A stretch of 64,000 nt of DNA from Areca catechu (Eukaryota > Streptophyta > Magnoliopsida > Arecales > Arecaceae): contig CM038040.1 of the NCBI GenBank assembly GCA_021397845.1, forward strand, positions 61,830,088-61,894,087. The letters run 5' to 3'. Shown piece by piece: positions 31,991-43,580 of the stretch. The position numbers and the translations under genes are program-made. The notes beneath the pieces are model-generated. The model was given only the letters and a program-made list of their open reading frames with translations, was not told where the DNA came from and ran no database searches. The stretch's first letter is position 1. Each line of letters begins with the position of its first letter.

Positions 31991-32298
31991 AGGCCTAAGT
32001 GTTGGGCTACACCTTGAGCCCAGTGCATGGTAGATCCAACCATAGCAGACCTAGCCATAGGAGACCCAAGCACAGCCTAGGTTGGGGCATACATGGATGG
32101 CATGACCTGCAGGCATGCATGGCCCATAGTGTGCATGGTCCAAGCATGCACGGGCATGCAGCCCAACCATGCACGGGCATGCAGCCCAGTTCACGGTGCA
32201 TGTACACAATCCACGCGACTGCATGGCCCATGAATGTTTTCTGAACATTTTGCATGGTGCATAATGGTGGCTAATTGGTTTTAGTACAATTGGAAGAT
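31991..32298. other. CATGCA-rich segment before copia-X LTR
   Basis: No gene. The segment has a direct repeat of CATGCACGGGCATGCAGCCCA-type sequence (two adjacent copies near 32147-32188) and many GCATG/CATGC motifs. Its last 20 bases, ending CAATTGGAAGAT, sit where a copia polypurine tract would precede the LTR start at 32299. Confidence 0.5.
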
Positions 32299-32729
32299 TG
32301 TTAGATGTATGCCTTAGCAGCCAATCAAACCAGTACATATATTTATTCTACTATATAGTTTGTATTTGACTTTTCTATTATTAATGAAATTGGACTTTTA
32401 ATTCAATTCATGTTGTGTATATGTCCATGAATTATCTAAGGAATTAATAAGAGTTGAGAATCTGAGGCATGTGTCATTGGTGATTAATTCTTAAATGCTC
32501 CCAATAAATGGATCATTACAGGAACAGTAATTGATTTGATGAGATTGGTGCATATATTGTATTCCTTTTAAGGTAAACAAGTCTTAAATCTACAATGTGG
32601 GAACACTAGAGCAACGGTGCAAGTGGCTGTTAGTAAATAAAGATATCAAGCATGATCAATATGAGAAGTCACTTAGATATTTACCTAGCCGTTAGAGACT
32701 TATTCATTGTCGTAGTAATGACTAGTGCT

Positions 32730-33839
32730 TAGGGCTGGAACTGAGCTAGGCTGGACTGGGCCACACCCCTACCTGAGCCTAGCTTGAAAAAATTTTTAAG
32801 CTTTGAGTTGGGCTTAGGCTTGAATTTTTTTAAAAAAATCAAGCCCGAGCCCGAGCCCGTCCCAAGCCTAATTGGGCTGGCTTGAATTGTGCAGGCCTAA
32901 ACAAATAGGAAATGACTGGGAATGAAAAAATAAAAAGATTGCAGGTTAGGAAAGGGATGGGATGATCAGACATGGTGGGGAGAAAATTGACCTACATCCA
33001 CCATATCGGCATAACCACCATTGTCATGATGAGGAAAAAATCGAGAATGGCCACAACTAAGACTGATACCTCCATCGAAGATGTACCAGAGGTGGTGCGG
33101 CAGTGGAGGGGGCAACGGCTGCTGGCTATGCTAGGGAGGGGCTGGACATTGACACCCATGTATGGGATTGAGGTAGTGAAGGGGCTGTTGAGGACCTCCA
33201 TGATGGCAGATGTGAAGTTCTTAGAGGCAATGAGCTCGATGCTATGGCTTTGTCGATGCTTCTCATGCTCAATTAGGTCATGGATCTTCGGGTCAACAGT
33301 GTCGAGATGGCTGAGGCTCTAAGCAGCGATGGAGTCCATGGTGGGGGCGGAGGGTGGTGACAGCAACAATGAGGGGTGGTGGAGGAATAGAAGGCCATAA
33401 CTCGAAGGATCATGCGAGATCATCCTCGATGCGAAGCCACTCGATAAGGAAGCAATGAAGAGAGGAGGAGAGGTTGGATGAGTGTGGCCCGGTGGAGAGG
33501 GGAAGAGAGGTTGGATGAGAAGAGGGGAGGAGAGGTTGGATGGGGAGAGTTCGAGACCGGTGGTAGTGAGGGTTTTGTCTTAACAGGAGAAAGAGAAAGA
33601 AAAAAGTGAAATGAGTAATAACTAATAACCTTTTGAGCCTAGGTCGGGCCTGTGTCTAGGTTGGGTTTGGACTATCTAGGCTTGGCCAAAAGGAAGCTCG
33701 AGCCTGGCTTGAAAATTACATGGGCTCAAAAATCAGGCTCAAGCCTGGCCTGATCTACTTCAAGCCTGGCTTGAATCCTGACCAGATTTTGGGTTGGCCT
33801 GAAGCCCATCGGGCCGACATGAGCCTAGTTCCAACCCTA
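32730..33839. mobile_element. Non-autonomous hAT-type DNA transposon (1110 bp)
   Basis: Terminal inverted repeats TAGGGCTGGAAC and GTTCCAACCCTA match at 11 of 12 positions. The flanking 8-bp direct repeats are identical: CTAGTGCT at 32722-32729 and 33840-33847. An 8-bp duplication with TAGGG ends fits the hAT superfamily. Subterminal regions are crowded with AAGCC/GGCTTG motifs in both orientations (32760-32900 and 33630-33830), typical of hAT transposase binding regions. Internal open frames (for example 32972-33322) show no transposase resemblance, so mobility would need a transposase in trans. Confidence 0.85.
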
Positions 33840-35105
33840 CTAGTGCTTGATTTAAGGTGCCTTGACTATTCAAAATAAACTTTTTATAGTTTGATTATAC
33901 ATACACTTGCTGCCTAACTATATAAGTTCTTGCGATACATGTTGGCTGTAGTAAGTTCATTATAGAAGTAAGGTGTACCTACATGGAATCTATTACCCTT
34001 GATAAATAATGGAGTTGGTCCTATATGATTTATAAGACAAAGTTTAAAGGCCCTTGGCTAAGGCAATGTGATTAGTCAAAAAGAATTTTAGCTATTTTTA
34101 TATTAAGAACTCAGGTTGAATAAATTTAACATATGATAGATGATGGGGCTTGATAGAGGTTGAATAAACCTCTATCTAGTTGGGACTCATAATAGATGGA
34201 CTGTATCATACATCAACTATACCTAGAGGTTTATTTAATTTCATTTTGCTATGTTACCACTACATGTAGTTAGGCATTACTGGTGGATTATGAGACTCAC
34301 CAAAATTATAGTAATGGTTGATAATTCTTATTGGAATGAGTTAAAATTATTCTAACCTATTGAAAAGAGTTTCAATGATATTATGGATAGAGATCACAAT
34401 ATATCTCACTACCACATAGAATAGAACCTATGGGATTATACATGTAAGTGGTTATTACTGATCGAATGGTTGGATTATGATTTTTGAATCATCATAGAAC
34501 CTAATTATCAATATGATTGATAACTAGACTAATTTATAATTTTTATAAATTAGTGATCCTTAAATACAAAAGTTGTAAGAGAGAACTTACTAATAGTTAA
34601 TAAGTTTAAGGAGGACTTATATGTAATTATTATAATATTAATTTGATTTGATTGAACTAAATTATTGAGATTAAATTTGAATAAAATTAAATTGAGATTT
34701 AATTTGACCAAGACTTATTTTGAGTTGACCAAACTAAAAGGAGTTTAGGATAAACCCTCAAATCTTAGCACCTTATTTAAGGACTTCTAGGGGCTTCTCA
34801 TGCCCAAAAGTTAGGTAACCCATGGTGTTAATGCAAAAAGAGTTAGTTCATAAAGGAGTCCTTCTGCTCTACGGCATCTTACACCCACTTTGACAAGGAC
34901 TCCTAATGCATTACAAGAGAATGCCTCTTCACCATAAAATTCCTACACCATGTTTTTTCATGATAAAATGGATTTGTGCCCAAGAGTCATGGAACCCAGA
35001 AGTCCTCAACATTAGAGAAATTGGTGGGATTTCTTTAATAAATGACCCTTCGATGCTTAAGTTAGCTTTAAGAGAGAACAAATAGAAGAAAATGGAGAGA
35101 GAGTG

Positions 35106-36721
35106 TGTTGCCCAGAGAGCAATCCAAGAGGGGGGTGAATTGGATCTCTAAAAAATTTAAAGCTAAGCTTGATAATACAAGTAGCAAACTCCACAAGACA
35201 AGATATGCAATTCAATTCAACAAGGTACTAAAATTTAAATGCAATGCTCTAAAGTAGTAGTGCAGCGAAAATTAAAAGCAATAAGCAATAAAGTAAAGAG
35301 CAAGGAGGGAGAGAACAAGCAATCACAAACACCACAAGTTATAGTGGTTCGGTGCCAACAATGCACCTACATCCACTCCCCAAGATCCCCTTGGGAATCC
35401 ACTATAATCAAATGATTACAGCCGATTAGTTTTCTAGGCTCACTAATCAAAACCCGACTTGTTTTACAAGGCTTACAAGTCACAACATCACTTGGTTTTA
35501 CGGGCTAACCAAGAACCTAATTGATTTTCACAAGGCTAACCAAAAATCTCCCTTGGTTTTCCAGGCTAACCAAGAACCTTAGTGGTTTTGCGGGCTAACC
35601 ACCAACCTAATTGGTTTTCAAGGCTTACCAATAATCTCACTTGGTTTTCCAATAGACTAACCAATAACCTTTATAAGATATAAGATGGAGAGATAAAGAA
35701 CCAATGTAAGCTTTCAATAATAAAGCAAATAAGTCGATGTAGCTCGATGTAGTGTTTCTTTGCTCTTGTTGAAGCTTTTTGAATGCCCAAGATTGAATGA
35801 TCTTAAATGCTCTTGATGGCTTTGAATGCTTCGAGGCTTCCTTTAGCTTGAGAGTGGTTGAACCTTGAATGAATAGGAGTTAAGGCTCTTCACTCTTCTT
35901 TTCTCTCTAAACTATTTAAGGATATTCAATACATACATTCTTGATTTGATTTGGAGCCTTTATATACCTTCCAAAGCCCTCAAAACTGAAATCTAGCCGT
36001 TATACTTGAAAAACTAGCCGTTGGAGGGCATTTGGACGAGTTCTGCGCTAGAAAAAACTAGCCATTACTATTGTCAGAACTCCATGTATCGACACTTCCT
36101 CTTCATGTGTCGACACATTAGGTCGACACATGTTCTTCTTAAGTTGACACAAGTTCAAAGTGTTCCATTCAGATTCTTTGGAAAAATCAGCTGAGTCGAT
36201 ACATTTTTAGTTGAGTCGACACATTGAGTCGACATGTTGTATCCATGTGTCGACACATCAACTATTCCTTCAACTTCTGCAAGTTCTATGGCTTGAAAGT
36301 CTCAAACGGTGTTGATCCATGTGTTGACACCTTGAGTCGACACATAAGTCAATGTGTCGACACTTCATCTGTCATATGAAACATTGCTGCGTACCGGCCT
36401 GAGTTGACACTTCATCTTCATGTGTCAATACATTATGTCATGTGTCGACACCTTGAGTCGATACATCTTTGAAAAAGTACAGAAATTGCTAAACTTATGC
36501 TGGAACATGTTCCATTTGACTTAGTCATCCATTCAACCATTTCTTTGAGTGTCCAAGTCTTGTTTTGTGCAATATTCCATTCAAACTTGGTTCTTCAACA
36601 CAATTAGGCTTCTTCAATTTTGTGAGCATCCTTTCAATAAAGACACACTTAAAGCAAACATAGTCCTCAATTTATACTTAACTATTTTGCTTATCATCAA
36701 AATCAATTAGTGGAGTCAACA
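35106..36721 (-). repeat. SIRE-minus 3' LTR (1616 bp)
   Basis: Bounded by TGTTGCCC at 35106 and GTCAACA at 36721. It contains a run of GGCTAACCAAGAACC-type short repeats (35440-35660), a minus-strand TATA (GGTATATAAAGG) at about 35957-35968 and a GTCGAC array (36085-36480). Confidence 0.9.
36085..36480 (-). promoter_or_regulatory. GTCGAC array, SIRE-minus 3' LTR
   Basis: I count eight intact GTCGAC cores in about 400 bp, mostly as TGTGTCGACACAT or TTGAGTCGACACAT. About seven more copies are changed by one base, usually in the central CG. The array starts about 115 bp upstream of the minus-strand TATA box. The same array with nine intact cores is at 44555-44945. Confidence 0.72.
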
Positions 36722-37440
36722 ATCTCCCCCTTTTTGATGATGACAAAACCCTTAAGTATAAATTGCTTTAAAAGTAAAGCTTTAAGAGAATTGAACAAGA
36801 TGCACAATATTGAAAGCATTAAGTATATCAATCATTACTTAAAGATATAATCATTCAAAACATAAGTAATAGAATTTAAGCTTGTTTCAAAGATAGAGAG
36901 TATCAGAGCTTTGTCAGAACTTTGATATTTATTTAAATGCATTAAGAACATGTATCATGATACTCTTACAATAAAAATCTCAGCAATAACAAAGCTCCCC
37001 GTGAATTAATGATTCATAACAAAATTTATGAGAATCTTTTCAAAAATATGAAAGAGGGGTTTTGAGAATCAAATTTACTTTGAAAAGTAAAGCTCCCCCT
37101 TTCATAAATTCAGGTTTTCAAAATTAAAAGTTACTCCCCCTTTAGTTTGGAGAAGTAAACATATTTATACTTAAATAATATCATGAATTACTCCCCCTTT
37201 TTGTTATCATTAAAAAAGTAGATAAGGGAATACATTTATTTTCGAAATATTTTCTTTAGGAAGCACATTCATTAAAACAATTCAGATATAGCATTCATAT
37301 CCATCAAAGATATAAAATGAGTAATCAAAAAGTTTTTCATATATGTATCATCAAGTACATAATAAAGGTAAAAGTACATGTAAGCATAAATGTAAACTAT
37401 CTAGAAGTATAAAACTATCTAGAAGTACATCAATATCCTA
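36722..37440 (-). other. SIRE-minus polypurine tract and 3' untranslated region
   Basis: Next to the LTR the minus strand reads CATCAAAAAGGGGGAGAT, the classic SIRE-type polypurine tract. Three further AAAGGGGGAG copies on the minus strand lie at 37093-37103, 37134-37143 and 37191-37202. The rest is AT-rich with no gene. Confidence 0.82.
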
Positions 37441-39430
37441 ATCCTCATCCATCGAGTCATCAGAAGATGAACCGATCTCGATCAGTCCGGTATCAAAAGA
37501 AGATTGAGCTCGCGGCCATCGTGATCGAAGATCTCAAAGTCTGGTCCTGTCGGCTAAGGAGGAGTACAGCATCCACATCCTCTACGACGAATATAAGTCC
37601 GACCTCTGGCTAAGAAGTAGAGGTAGGAGCTACGTCCTCCGCAAGAACTGAACTGATCGGGTGAATCATCTTAGCAATAGCTGGAGCAGAAGTACAATCA
37701 AAAGTAGGGCCTGAATCGAGATGCTGAAAGCCGGGTGTATAAACCCCAAGCTCTCGAGTGACTGATGAAGTATGAAGGGTAGGACTATCAAAAGTAGGTG
37801 TAACAGTTGATGATATAAGTGTATTAAGAATAACAGTATCAGCTGTGGAAGGTATTGGTGTATCTACAATAGATGTGTCAAAAGAGGGTGTCTCAATGAT
37901 AGGTGTATGAATGACAGGAGAATCAATAGTAGGTGAATCAATAATAGGTAAATCAACAACAGGACTAAGAATAGGAATAGGAACTGGAGTGTGATCAACC
38001 GATCTGGAAGGAGATGATGGATCAGGTATCAGAGCAGGTGAGAAAGATGGGTCACTGGGCTCGCAGGCACGTCATCCGTCACCTCCGCAACTGGCTCTGA
38101 CATAAGATCGGCAATGTCGAAATGGTCTGAGTTAGTCTCCTCATCATCAACATCTCCAATCATTGTATCTCCATCTCCATCTCCAACAGTAGTCTCAACA
38201 CTAGTGTCGATATCAGCAAGGTCATCAGCTGGTGCTGGGGCAGGTACATCAACAGAAGCAAGAACAGTGTCTGCAGCAGGAGCACTCGTCGAAGATCTAG
38301 ATAGTGATGAGAGAATAGCCGAAATGCCATCTCTAAGACTAATGTGGCTATCTCTCATATCAGCAAATAAACATCTAGACGCTGCCTCATGATGAAAACA
38401 TCGATCTCTATCCGTCTGACCTATCCTCTAAACTGTCTGATATGCCGGAGTCTCCGTCTGTGCTGGCTGAGGCTGTGCCGATGTAGATGGATCAGACTTA
38501 GCTGGCTGTGCTGCCATCTCAAGTTGAGTCTCTCTAGGTCCAGCCTCACCTGAAAGAATCCGCTCCTCCTCTGCTATGTCCTCATCAATGTTAGCTCTAT
38601 CCTCAGCCTATCTTGATATCCTCCATGTCCACTGGCCTCGGACTAAATGATAACCCATGCAATGTAGTGACCTGACGTCATATACATCGATATGGATCAA
38701 AGTACGATAAGGCTCATCCTGGAAGCTGACTCCATACTCTCGAAACAGTACAGTCAATCCCACATCATACAGCAAGCAGAGCCACTGACTAGACGCCACC
38801 TCAGTAATCTGATGAATCATCAAAATAAGAAGACAAATCGACATCCACTGAATCAGTGAGACCATCACCAGCAACTCTCGCTCGGCAACGTAGTCGAAAT
38901 GACCAGTCTTCGACAGAAGAATTCGGGCGATAATATGATGTAGCAGTCTCATCCCCATAGATAGTCTCGATGCTGGAACAGTGGCTCCTTTTGGTAAGAT
39001 ATTGGACTCAAAAATACACTAGAGGCACTAACTCTATCCATCAGACTGTCAGTAACTGATCCAGTCATGGGTATATCCCACACTCGGCTCAAAATCTCTG
39101 ATGAAATGGGGATATCCCATCATCTAACCTATGCAACCCAACCATCTGATCCCGGGCAAGTGATCCGTAGAACTCTCTCATCAACCCGGGATAGTATCTC
39201 TCGCTGAGTGAACAAAAGAGGCCAAACCAAAATGTCTAATCCAATCTCCAATCCTAAAATACTGCTGGTCTAAGAAGGAGAAGTCCACTCGGTGTCCTCC
39301 AACCACTGTCTTAGAGCTCATCCGGCTAGAAGGAGTAAACAACGGTCGTGCAGAGGATCCGGAGCTCTAGACTCGTGTCGTGCCTTCGTTCTCCGCTCTT
39401 CTTCATGCTGTGACTGACGAGGTCGGCAAA
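37441..39430 (-). pseudogene. SIRE-minus accessory ORF after RNase H
   Basis: An additional reading region lies downstream of pol. On the minus strand, starting near 39430, an N-terminal basic part is followed by a domain piece with F-L-D-Q-Q-Y-F-R-I-G-D-W (about 39240-39280). Next comes M-G-M-R-L-L-H-H-I-I-A-R-I-L with H-F-D-Y-V-A-E-R-E (38870-38960), then an acidic, Ser/Asp/Pro-rich tail (38029-38600 and beyond) with simple acidic repeats near 37800-37980. It corresponds piece by piece to the ORF at 62550-63765. It resembles the 'putative plant transposon protein' domain family by eye. Retroviral env features (signal peptide, transmembrane segment) are not evident. Several stops and frameshifts break it. 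Function unknown. Confidence 0.65.
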
Positions 39431-39689
39431 CAACTTGTTTGCGAGGACCCTTTGTTAAGAATCAAAGATTTGGCAAGGTTTTTGGTGAAAAAAGAGGGTT
39501 TCTAGGATTTAGGAGCTAAAACCTAAGAAGATTTCCTACAAAAATGGCTACCAAAGTCTCAAAACCAAGAAATTCACGGCTAAAACTAAGAAATGGGAGG
39601 ATGAACAGTATGGATACCTGGAATCGAGGTGTCGGCTCGGAGGAGAAAGAAATTTGGAAGAAAAACGGTTCGAAAATCCCTTAAATCTC

Positions 39690-39770
39690 AGTTTCCTGTC
39701 GGTCATGTGTCGACTCATGCATGTGTCGACACATTTTGGTGTCAACTCATGAGGTCGACACATTGACTTA
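39690..39770 (-). promoter_or_regulatory. GTCGAC cluster upstream of SIRE-minus accessory ORF
   Basis: Three GTCGAC cores (TGTGTCGACTCA, TGTGTCGACACA, AGGTCGACACA) and one TGTCAACTCA variant lie between RNase H and the accessory ORF, just upstream of the ORF's N-terminal part. The SIRE-plus element has its own motif version in the equivalent place (62350-62480). Confidence 0.6.
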
Positions 39771-39914
39771 AAAATTGAAAAATCAGGAATTTCACATAAT
39801 GATCAAAATCAATTGAAATAACAGGTTTTTGGAGTCAAATCATCAATGATTAATCACGATTCATCATAAATAAGGTTAAATAGATCTAATTTGAGTCAAA
39901 TTAGGGGAAAGATT

Positions 39915-41700
39915 TAATCAAATGGATTGATGATCCCGAGCTCTCTTCTAATCATACAGAATCGATCTTCCAAGAGAGGTTTAGTTAAAATATCAGCTAC
40001 TTGAAATTCAGTACATATAAGATCAAGCAAAATATTATTGTTTTCAACATGATCTTTAATAAAGTGATGCCTAATTTCAAGTGCTTGCTCCTAGAGTGTT
40101 GAACAGGATTTTTAGTCAAGCAAATAGCACTGGTATTATCACATTTAATAGGAGTTCTAGCCAACTTGATTCCAAAGTCTTCAAGTTGTTGCTTAATCCA
40201 CAAGATTTAAGCACAACTTCCTGCTGCAATATACTCAGCCTCAGCTGTGGATAGTGCAACTGAAATTTGTTTCTTGCTAAACTATGAGATTAAGTTAACC
40301 CCAAGAAATTGGCAAGTTCCACTAGTACTCTTTCTATCTAATCTATAACCAGCAAAGTCTGCATCAGAATATCCAATCAAATCAGCAGAAGAATTTCTAG
40401 CATACCACAAACTAATACTAATAGTACCAGACAGATATCTAATAAGTGCTTAACAGCCATAAGATGTGATTCCTTTGTTCAGACTGATATATAGCACACA
40501 TGCAAACACTGAACATAATATCTGGTCTACTAGCAGTCAGATACAGTAAAGAGCCTATCATGCCTCTGTATAATTTCTGATATATAAATTTACCATTTTC
40601 ATCTTTATCGAGTTTACATGAGGGGCTCATAGGTGTACCTATTGGCTTAGTAGTCTCCATCCCAAACTTTTTGATAATTGCTCTTGTGTACTTAGCTTGG
40701 TTGATGAAGATACCATTTGAAGTTTGCTTGATCTGGAGTCCGAGAAAGAAGTTTAGTTCACCCATCATACTCATCTCGAACTCACCATGCATAAGCTTAG
40801 CAAACTCTTGACAAAGAATTTCATTAGTAGCACCGAAAATGATGTCATCAACATATATTTATTGTACTACTAATAAATCATTATCTTTCCTTTTCAAAAT
40901 AGTGTTTTGTCAACATTTCTTCTAGAAAATTCATTTTCAATAAGAAATTTGCTTAACCTTTCATACCATGCTCTAGGTACTTGCTTCAATCCATAAAGTG
41001 CTTTGTGCAGTTTGAAAACATGATCAGGATGTGCATGATTTTTAAAACCAGGTGATTGTTCAATAAAGACCTTTTATTTATAAAACCATTTAAGAACGCA
41101 CTCTTAACATCCATTTGTAATAATTTGAAGTTCATAAAGCATACAAATGCTAACAATAGTCTAATTGCTTCAAGTCTAGCAACAGGAGCAAAGGTTTCAT
41201 CAAAGTCAATCACTTCCTCCTGATTGTAGTCTTTAGCAACTAGCCTAGCTTTATTTCTAAGGACAATACCATTTTCATCTAATTTATTCCTAAAATCCAT
41301 TTAGTGCCAATAATTGAAACATTAAATGATCTTTCTATAAGTGTCCAAACATTATTTCTGTCAAATTGTATTAGTTCTTCTTGCATAGCATTGATCCAAT
41401 TAGAGTCTTTTTCAGCATCTTCAAAATATTTAGGTTCTACTTGAGATACAAAAGCAATATAGTCATATTTATTTCTAATAGAAGCTCGAGTTCTTACCCC
41501 TTTAGATGGATCACCTAAGATTAGTTCCTTAGGGTGTCCATGAGCATACCTCCACTCCTTAGGTAGATCTTGATGCATTGGAATGTCATCTTCTTTCTCA
41601 TCCTTGTCTTGATTTTCTTCATTGAGCTTGATCATCCACTGTCAGCTTCTGAAGTTTGTTAGCACCTGCACATTCATCAGATGTATCCTCTTTTCTTAAG
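39915..41700 (-). pseudogene. SIRE-minus RT and RNase H
   Basis: RT spans about 40440-41640. It has E-W-R-Y-A-H-G-H-P-K and L-I-L-G-D-P-S-K-G-V-R-T-R at its start (41520-41590), then A-R-L-V-A-K-D-Y-N-Q-E and F-A-P-V-A-R-L-E-A-I-R (41160-41260), then Q-M-D-V-K-S-A-F-L-N-G. Next are M-G-E-L-N-F-F-L-G-L-Q-I-K (about 40730-40770) and the R-G-M-I-G-S-L-L-Y-L region. RNase H (39997-40440) has Y-S-D-A-D-F-A-G, A-E-A-E-Y-I-A-A-G and K-C-D-N-T-S-A with the H-S-R-S-K-H tail. Frameshifts near 40430, 40980 and 41290 and several stops inactivate it. The Y-V-D-D box near 40850 is disrupted. Confidence 0.85.
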
Positions 41701-42725
41701 GATTGTTAGTAGATTCTTCAAATAAAATATGTATTGACTCTTCTACAACTAAAGTTCATTTGTTAAATACTCTGTATGCTTGCTTGATGTAGAGTATCCT
41801 AAGAAGATACCTTCATCAGACTTGGCATCGAACTTCCCTAATGATCTTTTCATTGTTCAAAATAAAACATTTACAACCAAAACTCGAAAATATTTCAAAG
41901 TATTTCTTTGGTTCCAAAGCTCATATAGAGTTTTCTTTAAAATAGGGCATATCAAAACTCGATTCAAAACACAACTGTATTTATAGCTTCAGCCCAAAAT
42001 ACCTTGGCAAATCGTTTTCACAAGCATAGTGCGTGCCATTTCTTCTAAAGTACGATTTTTTTTTCTACTACCCATTCTGCTGAGGTATCCTAAGTGCAGA
42101 GAAATTGTGTTATATCCTTTTTCATTACAAAAGTTTTTGAAATCTTGATTTCAAATTCGGTTCCATGATCACTACGAAAACAAACGATGAAACACCTTTT
42201 CGTTTGAAATTTCTATAAAACTTTATGAATACAGAAAAACTCATCTTTTTGTGCTAAAAAGAAAACGAAGTAAATCTCGAAAATCATCCACAATAACTAA
42301 TCCATATCTCTTACCTCTTAGACTTGATGTTCTAGTTGGTCCAAAGAGATCCATATGGAGTAGTTTAAGTGGTCCACTACTAGTTACAAATCCTTTTGGT
42401 TTAAAGAAGTTTAGACTTGTTTTCCAATTGACATGCTTGGCAAATTTTATCTTTTTCAAAACTAATTTCAGGTAAATCTCTAACTAATTCTTTTTACAAA
42501 GTTTTGAAATAAGGTACATACTAGCATGCCCTAACCTTCTATGCCATAACCAACTATCTCTTCCTTAGTAGAATTCATTGCAACAAGGCATTCTCCATTA
42601 GGTAAAGATAGATCATCAAGATCTACTAGATAATATTTCCATGCCTTTTTTCAATGAATTGTACTCCATTTATATCTGGACTAGAAATCATTGAAATTTC
42701 TTCTTGTGGGGAAACTTCCTCCTCT
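41701..42725 (-). pseudogene. SIRE-minus integrase region
   Basis: The zinc region L-W-H-R-R-L-G-H-A-S-M (about 42520-42550, with changes) and the A-K/C-Q-x-x-x-N-W-K piece lead into the core H-M-D-L-F-G-P-T-R-T-S-S-L (about 42320-42370) and V-I-V-D-D-F. Beyond a frame break, R-K-K-N-R-T-L-E-E-M-A-R-T and L-Y-E-L-W-N continue to about 41800. The protease that should precede the zinc region is mostly missing. Inactive. Confidence 0.78.
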
Positions 42726-43525
42726 TCATGAATCTTCTAAATTTACGAGCAAGGAGGGCTTCTTCACCTTCTTCCTCTTCTTCATCTTCGGACTCATCAA
42801 TCGAGGATTCTTCTTGAATATTAGACTTGAAAGCATCCCCTTCTTCTTTTTGTCCATGTCCATAAATTTTTGTTTTAGATTGAGCTCATAAGTCATGAGC
42901 GATCCCACTAGCTGCTCAAGAGGTAGCTTGTCCACATCCTTTGCTTCTTGAATTGCGGTCACCTTTGGATCCCACGACGTCAGAAGTGACCTAAGAATTT
43001 TATTCACAAGATCAGCATTAGATATGACTTTACCAAGACTTCTTATAGAATTTACAATATTGTAAAACGTGTATACATATCAGTGATAGATTCATTTGGT
43101 TCCATTCGAAATATCTCATATGTGTGCACTAACATATTGATCTTAGTGTTCTTCATTTGATCGGTACCCTTATGGATAACTTCAAGTATGTCCCATATTT
43201 TCTTTGACGGACATGCATGTAGATATCTTATTAAACTCACTAGGATCTAATGCATAATAAAAGAGATTCATTGCCTTAGCATTGATCTCGGATTGTTTAA
43301 TATCATTTTCATCCCAATCCTCTTCAAATTTGGGATGGAAATACCATTAACCACCACCGAAGGAATATGAGGACCCTTGTCAACTACTTTCCACAAATTA
43401 TAATCTATAAAATGCATATAAATTCTCATCCTGGTTTTCCAATAAGTATAATTTGTTCCATTAAAAAATGGAGGTCTATTTGAGGCTTGTCCCTCAACTA
43501 CACTAGTACCAATTGGGTTGCCATA
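42726..43525 (-). pseudogene. SIRE-minus gag remnant
   Basis: The start is the minus-strand ATGGCAACC near 43525. Pieces read N-G-T-N-Y-x-Y-W-K-x-R-M (near 43430), K-K-I-W-D-I-L-E-V-I-H-K-G-T-D-Q (43140-43210), H-T-Y-E-I-F-R-M-E-P-N-E-S and S-L-L-T-S-W-D-P-K-V (about 42980). This is the UBN2-type gag domain of copia elements. A Lys-rich tail follows to 42726; the zinc knuckles are not seen. At least three frame changes. Confidence 0.78.
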
Positions 43526-43566
43526 GATCTTTACTCAAGGCGGTAAAGCCTATATACTGAGAACAG

Positions 43567-43578
43567 GCTCTGATACCA
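43567..43578 (-). other. SIRE-minus primer binding site
   Basis: The minus strand reads TGGTATCAGAGC, two bases from the LTR end at 43581. Confidence 0.92.
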
Positions 43579-43580
43579 CT

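Noticed and set aside
31999..32338. Overlapping Cys/His-rich frames near 32 kb as a zinc-finger gene
   Set aside because: Arises from CATGC/GCATG repeats (Cys-Met/His-Ala codons); present on both strands and not organised as a finger.
32972..33322. 116-codon frame inside the hAT element as a possible transposase
   Set aside because: Met/Arg/Ser-rich, no hAT dimerisation domain or catalytic residues; far too short for a transposase.
37441..39430. Retroviral env gene in SIRE-minus
   Set aside because: Position fits, but there is no signal peptide, transmembrane stretch or glycosylation-rich ectodomain; the sequence instead resembles a plant transposon protein domain.
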